Of a stretch of 64,000 bases of DNA, positions 38,969-51,910 are shown one piece after another. Below the pieces are notes generated by a model. That model made no database searches. It had not been told where the DNA came from and worked only from the letters and a program-made list of their open reading frames with translations. Origin of the DNA: Pseudofulvimonas gallinarii (GTDB taxonomy: Bacteria; Pseudomonadota; Gammaproteobacteria; Xanthomonadales; UBA2363). The stretch covers positions 1-64,000 of the forward strand of contig NZ_SMAF01000015.1 of assembly GCF_004343305.1 (NCBI RefSeq), in the 5' to 3' direction. A program made the translations under genes and the position numbers. Position 1 is the stretch's first letter. The number at the start of each line of letters is the position of its first letter.

Positions 38969-39451
38969 ATGACCATCAAGGTTGGCGACACCCTTCCCGC
39001 AGCGCAGTTCAAGCTTGTCCACGACGGCATCCAGGATGCCGGTACCGATGACGTGTTCAAGGACCGGACGGTGGTCCTGTTCGCCGTTCCCGGCGCGTTT
39101 ACACCGACCTGTTCCGCAAAGCATCTGCCGGGCTATGTCGGGCACTATGAGGCGTTCAAGGCCCGCGGCGTCGATGTCGCCTGCCTCGCGGTCAACGACG
39201 CCTTCGTCATGGAAGCCTGGGGCCGGCAGCAGAACGTGCCCGCGGGCCTGATGCTGATCGCCGACGGCAACGCCGACTTCACGCGCGCGCTGGGCCTGGA
39301 ACTGGACGCGACGGGTTACGGCATGGGCCTGCGCGCAAAGCGTTTCGCCCTGCTGGCGCGCAATGGCGAAGTGGTGTCACTGCACGTCGAAGCGCCCGGG
39401 GAGTTCAAGGTTTCAAGCGCCGAGGCCATGCTGGCCGCGCTCGGGGACTGA
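38969..39451 (+). CDS. Peroxiredoxin (Prx5 type)
   Basis: 160 residues. Thioredoxin-fold thiol peroxidase with the peroxidatic Cys in VPGAFTPTCSAKHLPGY (residue about 49). The C-terminal part has GMGLRAKRFALL as in Prx5/hybrid peroxiredoxins; no resolving Cys is obvious in the usual position, so it may be a 1-Cys enzyme recycled by glutathione or glutaredoxin, and no glutaredoxin domain is fused. A TATCAT -10 lies at 38935-38940. Divergent from rmuC. Confidence 0.95.
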   Translation: MTIKVGDTLPAAQFKLVHDGIQDAGTDDVFKDRTVVLFAVPGAFTPTCSAKHLPGYVGHYEAFKARGVDVACLAVNDAFVMEAWGRQQNVPAGLMLIADGNADFTRALGLELDATGYGMGLRAKRFALLARNGEVVSLHVEAPGEFKVSSAEAMLAALGD

Positions 39452-39479
39452 TCCCGGCCGACTGCACAGTTGGCGCCGC

Positions 39480-39614
39480 TCAACGCGGCGGCGCGGCGCC
39501 CTGGAGGTCAACGGGCAGCAGGCCAGATCCGGCCAGGATCCAGGCCACCAGCACTGCCAACAGCAGCAGCACCAGCGCCAGCCATGCGCGCTGGCGACGC
39601 TTCACCAACGCCAC
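39480..39614 (-). CDS. Possible small membrane protein behind gyrA
   Basis: Open frame of about 41-44 codons in the gyrA/peroxiredoxin gap, too short for the usual calls. The product is a basic N-terminus (VKRRQRAW), then one clear transmembrane helix (LALVLLLLAVLVAWIL), then a short polar tail ending in PPR. Only GTG and TTG starts are available (39614, 39608 or 39605), with no strong Shine-Dalgarno. It is 75 nt downstream of the gyrA stop on the same strand. Hypothetical; the regular helix speaks for a real gene, the start codon against. Confidence 0.35.
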   Translation of the reverse strand: MALVKRRQRAWLALVLLLLAVLVAWILAGSGLLPVDLQGAAPPR

Positions 39615-39689
39615 CGCTCAAGCCCAGGGATCGACAGCCGCCACGGCCCGCCACGGCCTTCCGGCCGGGGCGGATTGCCGGCGACGTCG

Positions 39690-42374
<2,685 letters not shown>

Positions 42375-42461
42375 CAGGGTTCCTCAACGGTGTCACGGGC
42401 AACAGCGCGTCCCGTCCGCCAGCCATGGCGGATCTGGAAATGCGCTGTGATCAAGCCGTGG

Positions 42462-42490
42462 ATTCTAGCACATTCGGGCGACCGCCCGAA
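42462..42490 (-). promoter_or_regulatory. gyrA promoter with a perfect inverted repeat
   Basis: On the minus strand -35 TTCGGG (42485-42490), 17 nt, then -10 TAGAAT (42462-42467). The -35 and the spacer contain the perfect repeat TTCGGGCG-GT-CGCCCGAA (42473-42490, 8-bp arms, 2-nt centre). It may be an operator or a cruciform-forming element; it also lies behind the gtrA stop but no U run follows. Confidence 0.6.
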
Positions 42491-42515
42491 CGTAAGCCAT
42501 TGTTTCACGCTGTCT

Positions 42516-42907
42516 TTAAGGCTGCCGTGCCGGCGCCTTGAAGACCAGGAACCAGGAACTGAGGAAGTTCAGCACCATGCCGGCCAGCGAACCGGCCGCG
42601 ACCCCCAGTACCGGCCATGTCCGCACCACCTCGCTGTGGCCGACCAGGACGGCATAGACCGCGTAATTCAGCACGCCGCCGGCGATCATCGCCACCACGT
42701 AGCGACCCCATTCACTGCCGCGCCGCAGGCTGCGGCGGTCGGCGAACGTCCAGTAGCGGTTGATCAGCCAGGTGGCGGTGGCTGCGCACAGGAACGACGG
42801 CACGCGCGCCGCGTACGGACCCAGCCCGACCGCCATCAGCGCATACAGCACGCCGCTGTCGACCAGGAAGCCGACGACGCCGCCGACGCCGAAGCGCAGC
42901 AGACGGG

Positions 42908-42911
<4 letters not shown>
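42516..42911 (-). CDS. GtrA-family membrane protein
   Basis: 131 residues from a GTG that overlaps the mtnA stop by 4 nt (GTGA). Four transmembrane helices with the family start [23 protein letters not shown] and the [13 protein letters not shown] motif after helix two. GtrA-like proteins are thought to flip lipid-linked sugars for cell-surface glycosylation; no glycosyltransferase gene is adjacent, so the role here is open. Coupled to mtnA without obvious shared function. Confidence 0.9.
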
Positions 42912-43939
<1,028 letters not shown>

Positions 43940-44265
43940 CGCGGAGACAGGGGTCCGGTTCGCGCCGTGGCCGGCGGGGGCGCATAGCATGCACGCCCTG
44001 CTGCCGGTTCGGCAAAACCGCCGCTGAGTGACGGGACCTGTGGCGAAGTCGCTTCGCTGCCGCGCCGGTCGATCCCGGCAGCCACGATCCCTGCCACCGA
44101 TGCGGAGACCTGCGCCGGGGCCGCCAGCCGGTGAGGCCTGGCGCTCTCAACGGCCGCGGCCCGGGGATCCCGTGCCGGTGTGCTTTGCGTGGTGCGTGCC
44201 GAGGTGGCTGGACGGTTGAAATCGCCGGTCGTTGCCCAGGGCGACCGTCCAGCGGACGGCACCGG
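43940..44265. other. Gene-free stretch upstream of mtnA
   Basis: 326 nt without a believable gene; the open frames here are GC-driven. It holds two short hairpins: GCGAAG-TCG-CTTCGC (44043-44057) and CGGTCG/CGACCG (44226-44247), the latter possibly ending the lolA transcript. A weak -10 (TATGCG on the minus strand, 43981-43986) may serve mtnA. Confidence 0.4.
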
Positions 44266-44628
44266 TCAACCGGATGCGGGTCCAGCCGATGAAGTCGCTT
44301 CGGCCACTGCGGGCGGCACGACGCCACCCGGGCGGAAGCGCGCGAAACCGAAGCTGTCGTCACCACGCACCGACATGACCAGGCGGATGTAGCCGTGCGG
44401 CACCATCACCTGCATCTCGACCTCGTTGCCGGCCCCGTCGCGGCCTTCGAAAGTCATTTCGAAGTACGGGCCATTGCTGTTCACCTGTCGGCAGAGCACA
44501 TGCGGACCCAGCTGTTCGCCATCGCGCAGGTGTCCGCCGAGGGCGCCACCGATCGCTTCGACGGCCTGGGGAAAGAACAGGACGGCGACGGAAGGTTGTT
44601 CGTTCGACACGCCAGGTTCCTCGCTCAA
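44266..44628 (-). CDS. Conserved-looking hypothetical protein linked to lolA
   Basis: 120 residues if it starts at TTG 44628, which overlaps the lolA stop by 4 nt (TTGA); a GTG at 44610 is the alternative. I do not recognise the family. The sequence has no signal peptide and no membrane helix. It looks like a small alpha/beta protein: VAVLFFPQAVEAIGG, VLCRQVNSNGPYFEMTFEG, EMQVMVPHGYIRLVMSVRG, with a Gly/Pro-rich C-terminus. Position after lolA and ftsK suggests cotranscription. Confidence 0.6.
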   Translation of the reverse strand: MSEEPGVSNEQPSVAVLFFPQAVEAIGGALGGHLRDGEQLGPHVLCRQVNSNGPYFEMTFEGRDGAGNEVEMQVMVPHGYIRLVMSVRGDDSFGFARFRPGGVVPPAVAEATSSAGPASG

Positions 44629-45281
44629 TCCTCAATGGGCCGGATATCCGGCAGGCTGTCGACATCGCCGACCAGGTCGACACCGTCCGGCGGAACGAAG
44701 CGGAACAGACCCGCATCCAGGTCGGGATTGCGCTGCCAGCCGCTGAAGCGGATCTCGCTGCGTCCACCAAGGCTGTCTTCCAGGCGCATGCGTTCCAGGC
44801 CGTTGTCACCCAGGCCGAGCAGCGCCTCACGGAATCCGTCGTCGCCTTCCTTGGGCGTCAGACTGAGCCAGTCCAGCCCGTCGCTGCGACCACCCTCGCC
44901 GACTTCATAGCGCGCATCGAGGCTGGCCGGATCGGTCAGCACGACGAGCGGGCTCTGCGCCTCCTCGTCCGCCTGGCGACGCACGGTGACCTGCTCGAGA
45001 TCGACGTCATACAGCCAGACGTGGCTGCCGTCGGCCACGACGACCTGCTCGTAGGGCGTGCGGTACTGCCAGCGGAACTGCCGCGGCGCACGCATCGCCA
45101 GGTCGCCTTCGGACTGCTCGCGCAGGCTGCCATCGACGTTGTAGACCTGCTGTTCGAAACGGCCCTGCAAGGACACCAGGCCATCGGCGAACCGGTCGAG
45201 CTTCGCACGCGCCTGCGCGAAGGCGCTGCCGCCCGTGGCCGCCAGGCCGATCGCCATCATTACCGTACAGAGTCGTCGCAT
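44625..45281 (-). CDS. lolA: Outer-membrane lipoprotein carrier protein LolA
   Basis: 218 residues from ATG 45281 with GGAGA upstream. Signal peptide (about 1-23, ending FAQA). The mature part is the half-barrel that shuttles lipoproteins from LolCDE to LolB: RFEQQVYNVDGSL, GDLAMRAPRQFRWQYRTPYEQVVVADGSHVWLYDVDLEQV, and FVPPDGVDLV at the end. It lies downstream of ftsK as in other Lysobacterales. Confidence 0.97.
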   Translation of the reverse strand: MRRLCTVMMAIGLAATGGSAFAQARAKLDRFADGLVSLQGRFEQQVYNVDGSLREQSEGDLAMRAPRQFRWQYRTPYEQVVVADGSHVWLYDVDLEQVTVRRQADEEAQSPLVVLTDPASLDARYEVGEGGRSDGLDWLSLTPKEGDDGFREALLGLGDNGLERMRLEDSLGGRSEIRFSGWQRNPDLDAGLFRFVPPDGVDLVGDVDSLPDIRPIED

Positions 45282-45409
45282 CGTTTCTCCGGCCCGCAGT
45301 TCCGCTGGCGAGACTCTAGCAGCGTCACCGCGGCCGTCGCGTGGCCGGGCCCGCGGCGGGACGCCGCGCATTCAGGCTGCCGCCCGCCCCCTCATCACCG
45401 GCCGGGCAT

Positions 45410-47725
45410 CTAGTCCTTCGGACGCGCCGGCACCAGCACTTCGCGGTTGCCGTTGTGCGAGGGCGGCGAAACCAGCCCCGCCGCCTCCATCTGTTCGATC
45501 AGGCGCGCGGCGCGGTTGTAGCCGATCTTGAGGCGACGCTGCACGCCGGAGATCGACGCACGCCGCGACTCCAGCACGATCTGCACGGCCTGGTCGTACA
45601 GCTTGTCGGATTCCGGATCGTCGCCATCGGCATCCTCGGGCAGGCCGGTGGCGCCGACGAGCTGGCCGTTGTCCATCATCTGCACTTCCTCGAGCACGCC
45701 CTCGACGTAGCTGGGCTCGCCGAAGCGCTGGCGCAGGAACTCGACGACGCGATGCACCTCGTGATCGTCCACCCAGGCGCCGTGCACGCGTTCCGGCGAC
45801 GCCGTGCCTGGCGGCAGGTAGAGCATGTCGCCACGACCGAGCAGGGTCTCGGCGCCGCTCTGGTCGAGGATGGTGCGCGAGTCGATCTTGCTCGATACCT
45901 GGAAGGCGATGCGCGTCGGCACGTTCGCCTTGATCAGGCCGGTGATGACATCGACGCTGGGACGCTGTGTCGCCAGGATCAGGTGGATGCCGGCGGCGCG
46001 CGCCTTCTGCGCCAGGCGGGCGATCAGTTCCTCCACCTTCTTGCCGACGATCATCATCATGTCGGCGAACTCGTCGATCATCACGACGATGAAAGGCAGG
46101 TTGTCCAGCGCCGGCGGCGCCGCGCCGTCCTCGGGTCGGAAAAGCGGATCGAGCACCGGCTGGCCGCTGGCCTTGCCGTCGCGGACCTTCTTGTTGTAGC
46201 CGGCCAGGTTGCGGACGCCGAGCGCGGCCATCAGCTTGTAGCGCCGCTCCATTTCCGCGACGCACCAGCGCAGCGCGTTCGCCGCTTCCTTCATGTCGGT
46301 GACCACCGGCGCCAGCAGGTGCGGGATGCCCTGGTAGATGCTCAGTTCCAGCATCTTCGGGTCGATCATGATCATGCGCACGTCGCTGGCGGTGGCCTTG
46401 TAAAGCAGGCTCAGCACCATGGCGTTCAGGCCGACCGACTTGCCCGAGCCGGTGGTACCCGCAACGAGCAGGTGCGGCATCTTGGCCAGGTCGACGACCA
46501 CAGGAATGCCGCCGATGTCCTTGCCCAGCGCCATCGACAGCGGCGAGCCGGCGCGCGAATAGGCATCCGAATCAAGGATCTCGCGGAAATACACCGTCTC
46601 GCGCTGCGCGTTCGGAATCTCCAGGCCGATGGTGGTCTTGCCGGGAATGACCTCGACCACGCGCACGCTGACCACGGACAGGCCGCGGGCGATGTCCTTG
46701 TCGAGATTGGACACCTGGCTGGCTCGCACGCCCGGTGCCAGTTCCAGTTCGAAACGGGTGATCACCGGGCCGGGATAGACGCCGACGACGCGCGCCTCGA
46801 TGCGGAAGTCCTTGAGCTTCAGTTCGACCTGGCGCGACAGCGCCTCCAGCGCTTCCGGCGAATAACCCGCCGGCTGCGCACGCGGCTCGTCGAGCAGCGA
46901 CAGCGGCGGCAGGTCGCCTTCGCCGCCACTGCCGGGAAACAGCGGCATCTGCACTTCGCGCTTGCGTTCGACCTTGGCCGGCTTTTCCACCGGCCGCTCG
47001 GCGATCACGATGGGCTCGCGCTCGGCGCGCGACTTTCGATCGGCCTTGCGCACCTGTTCGCGCTCGCTGCGCGCGACCTTGGCGGCGCTGCGGTCCTCGC
47101 GCCGGCGCAGGTGCGTCATCGTCCAGGCGAACAGCCGCAGCGCGGCATCGCCGAGGGCGTCCATCACCTTCGGCCAGGAGATGCCGAAGGCCAGTGTCAC
47201 CGCGGCCAGGAACATCGTCAGCAGCAGCAGGCTGGCACCGGTGTGCGCCAGCACGCTGGCGAGGCCGCCACCGAGCAGCTGCCCGAGCAGGCCGCCCGGT
47301 GAAGCCGGCAGGTTGACGCTGGCCGCCAGATGCAGGTGCGCAAGTCCGCTGCCCGTGAGCAGGAACATCAGCATGCCAAGCAGGCGCAGGCTGGGATCGA
47401 AGCGCGACTCGTCGGCGCGCGGACGCACCATGTTCCAGCCCAGCCACAGCACCAGCGGCGGCAGCGTCCAGGCGACGTAGCCGAAGAAATACAACGCCAG
47501 GTCCGCCAGCCAGGCGCCGGCGACGCCGCCAAGGTTGCGGACATCACCGCCGGTGCCGGCGTGCGACCAGCCCGGATCGTCCGGGTGGTGGCTGATCAGG
47601 CACAGCAGCAGGTACAGCGCCACCAGCATCAACAGCAGCAGCGCCACGTCCTTGAGGTGGCGCTGCATGGTGTCGGAGAACAGCGGCTTGTCGTCGCCGG
47701 CGGCGCGTGCTTTCGATGGTGGCAT
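45410..47725 (-). CDS. ftsK: DNA translocase FtsK
   Basis: 771 residues, a compact FtsK. Four N-terminal transmembrane helices (to about residue 195) place it at the septum; a short linker follows; the motor domain has Walker A in [16 protein letters not shown], Walker B in [14 protein letters not shown], and a C-terminal gamma winged helix ([20 protein letters not shown]) that reads KOPS and activates XerCD. It pumps sister chromosomes during division. Short linker compared with the 1329-residue E. coli protein. Confidence 0.97.
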   Translation of the reverse strand: MPPSKARAAGDDKPLFSDTMQRHLKDVALLLLMLVALYLLLCLISHHPDDPGWSHAGTGGDVRNLGGVAGAWLADLALYFFGYVAWTLPPLVLWLGWNMVRPRADESRFDPSLRLLGMLMFLLTGSGLAHLHLAASVNLPASPGGLLGQLLGGGLASVLAHTGASLLLLTMFLAAVTLAFGISWPKVMDALGDAALRLFAWTMTHLRRREDRSAAKVARSEREQVRKADRKSRAEREPIVIAERPVEKPAKVERKREVQMPLFPGSGGEGDLPPLSLLDEPRAQPAGYSPEALEALSRQVELKLKDFRIEARVVGVYPGPVITRFELELAPGVRASQVSNLDKDIARGLSVVSVRVVEVIPGKTTIGLEIPNAQRETVYFREILDSDAYSRAGSPLSMALGKDIGGIPVVVDLAKMPHLLVAGTTGSGKSVGLNAMVLSLLYKATASDVRMIMIDPKMLELSIYQGIPHLLAPVVTDMKEAANALRWCVAEMERRYKLMAALGVRNLAGYNKKVRDGKASGQPVLDPLFRPEDGAAPPALDNLPFIVVMIDEFADMMMIVGKKVEELIARLAQKARAAGIHLILATQRPSVDVITGLIKANVPTRIAFQVSSKIDSRTILDQSGAETLLGRGDMLYLPPGTASPERVHGAWVDDHEVHRVVEFLRQRFGEPSYVEGVLEEVQMMDNGQLVGATGLPEDADGDDPESDKLYDQAVQIVLESRRASISGVQRRLKIGYNRAARLIEQMEAAGLVSPPSHNGNREVLVPARPKD

Positions 47726-47802
47726 GTCAGTCGACCTCTGCGGCGATCATGCCACGATCACGTCGCGGCAACGGCGACGCGCCGCATTCGCTGCCTTGTC
47801 TC

Positions 47803-48870
47803 TCAGAGCATGCCCTGCAGCGCAGGGTGCACCAGCTTGCCGGCCTCGACGTTGATGCCGCGCGCCAGCGACGTGCCCTCGCGCCAGACGTCGCCCGCCG
47901 CCAGATTCTGCACGTAGGGCAGGATCGCGGCGCAGATGGCTTCCGACGAGGTCTTCGGCACCGCGCCCGGCATGTTGGTCACGGCGAAATGGGTCACGCC
48001 GTGCTCGACATAGGTCGGGTTCGCCCAGGTCGTCGGGCGCGTCGTCTCGAAGCAGCCGCCCTGGTCGACGGAGATGTCCACCATCACGGTCCCCGGCTCC
48101 ATCGACCGCACCATCTCCGCGGTCACCACGCGCGGCGCGCGGGCGCTCGGGATCAGCACGGCGCCGATGATCAGGTCGGCATCCGTAACTTCGCGGGCAA
48201 CATACTCCTCGTACGGGTACAGCGCCGTCACGTTCGGGCCCATCGCCATCATTTCCGCGAGACGGTCCTGGCGCTTGTCGAAGACGATGACATTGGCGCC
48301 ACCGGCGGCGGCGAGCGCTGCGGAGTTGCCGCCGGCCGCCCCGGCGCCCAGCACCACGACCTTGCCACGCTCGGTGGACGGCAGGCCGCCGAGCAGCTTG
48401 CCCTTGCCGCCCGCCGGCTGGTGCAGCAGGTGCGTGCCGACCTGGGTGGCGATGCGCCCGGCGATGATCGACATCGGCGCCAGCAGCGGCAGCGTGCCGT
48501 CGTCGAACTCGACGCTTTCGAAGGCGACGCCGGTCAGGCCGATCTCGAGCAGCTTGCGGGTCAGCTCGGGCTCGGCCGCCAGGTGCAGGTAGCAGAACAG
48601 CAGGTGGTCCTTGCGCAGGTGCTGCAGGTCACCGGCGATCGGCTCCTTGACCTTGACGATCAGCTCGCCCTTCTCGTACAGCGCCGCCGCGTCCGGGGCG
48701 ATCTTCACGCCGACGCGCGTGTAGGCGTCGTCGCTGAAGCCGCTCTTGATGCCGGCGTCCTTTTCCAGCCAGACCTCATGGCCACGGCGGACCAGGTCGC
48801 CGCAGGCTGCGGGAACGAGCGCGACGCGACCTTCGAGGGTCTTGGTTTCGCGGGGAATACCGATACGCAT
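47803..48870 (-). CDS. ald: Alanine dehydrogenase
   Basis: 355 residues from ATG 48870. NAD-dependent conversion of L-alanine to pyruvate and ammonia. Start MRIGIPRETKTLEGRVALVP, catalytic Lys in IVKVKEP and His in FCYLHLAAEP, nucleotide-binding GAGAAGGNSA, and VDQGGCFETTRPTTW are all family marks. Divergent from trxB with 119 nt between starts. Confidence 0.97.
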   Translation of the reverse strand: MRIGIPRETKTLEGRVALVPAACGDLVRRGHEVWLEKDAGIKSGFSDDAYTRVGVKIAPDAAALYEKGELIVKVKEPIAGDLQHLRKDHLLFCYLHLAAEPELTRKLLEIGLTGVAFESVEFDDGTLPLLAPMSIIAGRIATQVGTHLLHQPAGGKGKLLGGLPSTERGKVVVLGAGAAGGNSAALAAAGGANVIVFDKRQDRLAEMMAMGPNVTALYPYEEYVAREVTDADLIIGAVLIPSARAPRVVTAEMVRSMEPGTVMVDISVDQGGCFETTRPTTWANPTYVEHGVTHFAVTNMPGAVPKTSSEAICAAILPYVQNLAAGDVWREGTSLARGINVEAGKLVHPALQGML

Positions 48871-48917
48871 GGAAAGGACTCCGGTCTTGATTGGCTGGCG
48901 AACGGGCCCCATGCTGA

Positions 48918-49940
<1,023 letters not shown>

Positions 49941-50003
49941 ATACGCGACGAACCGAATGCGGCTGCGACGGTCAATGTACGTTGATCGTCGTAGCCTGTA
50001 GGC

Positions 50004-51152
50004 ATGTCGCTGAAATTACGGATCCATCCGCAACTCGATGACATCGAACCGGCCCGCTGGGATGCCCTGCGGCCCGACGATGACCCGTTCCTCAGCCACG
50101 CCTTCCTGGCCGGCCTGGAACGGCACGGCTGCGTGCGCAGCGAGGTCGGCTGGCAGCCCTGGCACCTGGCCTGGTACCGCGGGGACGAACTGGTTGCCGC
50201 AGCCCCGGCCTACCTGAAAAGCAATTCGCACGGCGAATTCGTCTTTGACTGGTCGTGGGCACAGGCGCATGAGATCGCCGGGCGCCGCTACTACCCGAAA
50301 CTCCTCTGCGCCGTGCCCTATACGCCGATCACCGGCGCGCGCCTGCTGACCGGCACGCGTCCGGAACCGAAGCTGGCGCGGGCACTGTCCAGCGCGCTGA
50401 TCGCCGAGGCCTCGCGCCTGGGCCTGTCCGGCGCGCACGTCAACTTCAGCGATGACGCCAGCAGCGCCGAGCTGGATCGTGATCCGCGCTGGTTGCACCG
50501 CTGCGACATCCAGTTCCACTGGCACAACCGGGGTTATGGCCACTTCGACGAGTTCCTGGCCGAGCTGAGCCACAAGAAGCGCAAGAACATCCGCCAGGAA
50601 CGCGAGCACCTGTACCGCGCCGGCTGGCGCTTCCAGCGCCTGCGCGGCGACGGACTGGAGGCGCGCGACTGGGAGTTCGTGCATGCGCTGTACGTCAGCA
50701 CATTTGCCGAGAAGGGCAACTACCCTGCCCTCAGCGAGCGCTTCTTCCGGCACCTGGGCGAAGCGCTGCCGGCGCAGACCATGGTGGTACTGGCACGTGC
50801 GCCGGATGGCCCGCCGGTCGCGATGGCGCTGTTCCTGCACAGCCGCACGCGCCTGTACGGGCGCTACTGGGGCAGCCTTTACGACGAGCCAGGCCTGCAT
50901 TTCGAGTGCTGCTATTACCAGGGCATCGAATACGCCATCGAGCGCGGGCTGTCCGTGTTCGAGCCCGGTGCGCAGGGCGAACACAAACTCGCTCGTGGCT
51001 TCCTGCCGATGCTGACCCGGTCCTACCATCACCTGTGCGACGCGCCGATGCAGGCGCGCATCGGCGAGGCGCTCCGCCACGAACGCGCCGCCGTTTCCGA
51101 GTGGCGCGACGGACTTCTGGAGCGGTCTCCCTTTGCCCATGCACCTGACTGA
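50004..51152 (+). CDS. FemX-like acyltransferase (COG3146 type)
   Basis: 382 residues. GNAT-fold protein of the family annotated as GNAT N-acetyltransferase or peptidoglycan biosynthesis protein. Marks are the start HPQLDDIEPARWDAL and FLSHAFLAGLE, the central ELSHKKRKNIRQEREH and the C-terminal FECCYYQGIEYAIERGLSVFEPGAQGEHKLARGF. The fold is shared with FemABX amino-acid transferases that use aminoacyl-tRNA. Donor and acceptor are unknown. Its 3' end overlaps aat by 14 nt, so the two are probably coupled. Confidence 0.85.
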   Translation: MSLKLRIHPQLDDIEPARWDALRPDDDPFLSHAFLAGLERHGCVRSEVGWQPWHLAWYRGDELVAAAPAYLKSNSHGEFVFDWSWAQAHEIAGRRYYPKLLCAVPYTPITGARLLTGTRPEPKLARALSSALIAEASRLGLSGAHVNFSDDASSAELDRDPRWLHRCDIQFHWHNRGYGHFDEFLAELSHKKRKNIRQEREHLYRAGWRFQRLRGDGLEARDWEFVHALYVSTFAEKGNYPALSERFFRHLGEALPAQTMVVLARAPDGPPVAMALFLHSRTRLYGRYWGSLYDEPGLHFECCYYQGIEYAIERGLSVFEPGAQGEHKLARGFLPMLTRSYHHLCDAPMQARIGEALRHERAAVSEWRDGLLERSPFAHAPD

Positions 51153-51882
51153 GCTTGATGACGACCCGGCCTCGCCGTTCCCACCCGTGGAGCGCGCGCT
51201 GCGCGAGCCCGACGGCCTGCTGGCCTGGGGCGGCGACCTGTCGGTGCCGCGACTGCTCAACGCCTACCGGCACGGCTGCTTCCCCTGGTTCAGCGAAGGC
51301 CAGCCCCTGCTGTGGTGGGCGCCGGACCCACGCATGGTGCTGCCCAGCGATGGTTTCCACGTCTCGCGCAGCCTGCGCCGCTTCCTGCGCCGCAGCGACT
51401 GGACCCTGCGCGCCGACTGCCGCTTCGACGCGGTGATCTCGCACTGTGCTGACACGCCAAGGCGGGGCCAGGATGGCACCTGGATCCTGCCATCGATGGC
51501 CACCGCCTACCGGCGCATGCACGCACGGGGACATGCGCACAGCGTCGAGGTGTACGACCGGGACGATTGCCTCGTCGGCGGCATCTACGGGATCGCCATC
51601 GGCCGGATGTTCTTCGGCGAGTCGATGTTCAGCCTTTCCGACAACGGTTCGAAGGTGGCGCTGCTCGGCCTGTGCCGGTTCCTTCATCGCAACGCCATGC
51701 CGATGCTTGACTGCCAGATGCACACGGCGCACCTGGAAAGCCTGGGCGCCCGCACGCTGCCGCGCGAACGGTTCATCCGGGAGAGCCGGGCGCTCTGCGC
51801 ACTGCCGGGTCCGCCCGGCAGCTGGCAGGATGGCTTCGGGCACGTCACGGCCGCCGGCTTGTCCGACAGCGAACCGCGTTAG
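51139..51882 (+). CDS. aat: Leucyl/phenylalanyl-tRNA-protein transferase
   Basis: 247 residues from ATG 51139 (a TTG two codons upstream is also open). Transfers Leu or Phe from tRNA to proteins with basic N-termini, marking them for ClpS/ClpAP. Family marks are GLLAWGGDLSVPRLLNAYRHGCFPWF, WWAPDPRMVL, WILPSMATAYRRMHARGHAHSVEVYD and GRMFFGESMFS. ClpS and ClpA are not in the window. Confidence 0.97.
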   Translation: MHLTELDDDPASPFPPVERALREPDGLLAWGGDLSVPRLLNAYRHGCFPWFSEGQPLLWWAPDPRMVLPSDGFHVSRSLRRFLRRSDWTLRADCRFDAVISHCADTPRRGQDGTWILPSMATAYRRMHARGHAHSVEVYDRDDCLVGGIYGIAIGRMFFGESMFSLSDNGSKVALLGLCRFLHRNAMPMLDCQMHTAHLESLGARTLPRERFIRESRALCALPGPPGSWQDGFGHVTAAGLSDSEPR

Positions 51883-51910
51883 ACTTCCTTTTTTCCAAGC
51901 GAAAACCACC

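Noticed and set aside
44045-44302. GAAGTCGCTTCG occurring twice (44045 and 44291)
   Set aside because: Only one copy forms part of a hairpin and the other lies in coding sequence; two copies of a 12-mer are not enough to call a repeat family.
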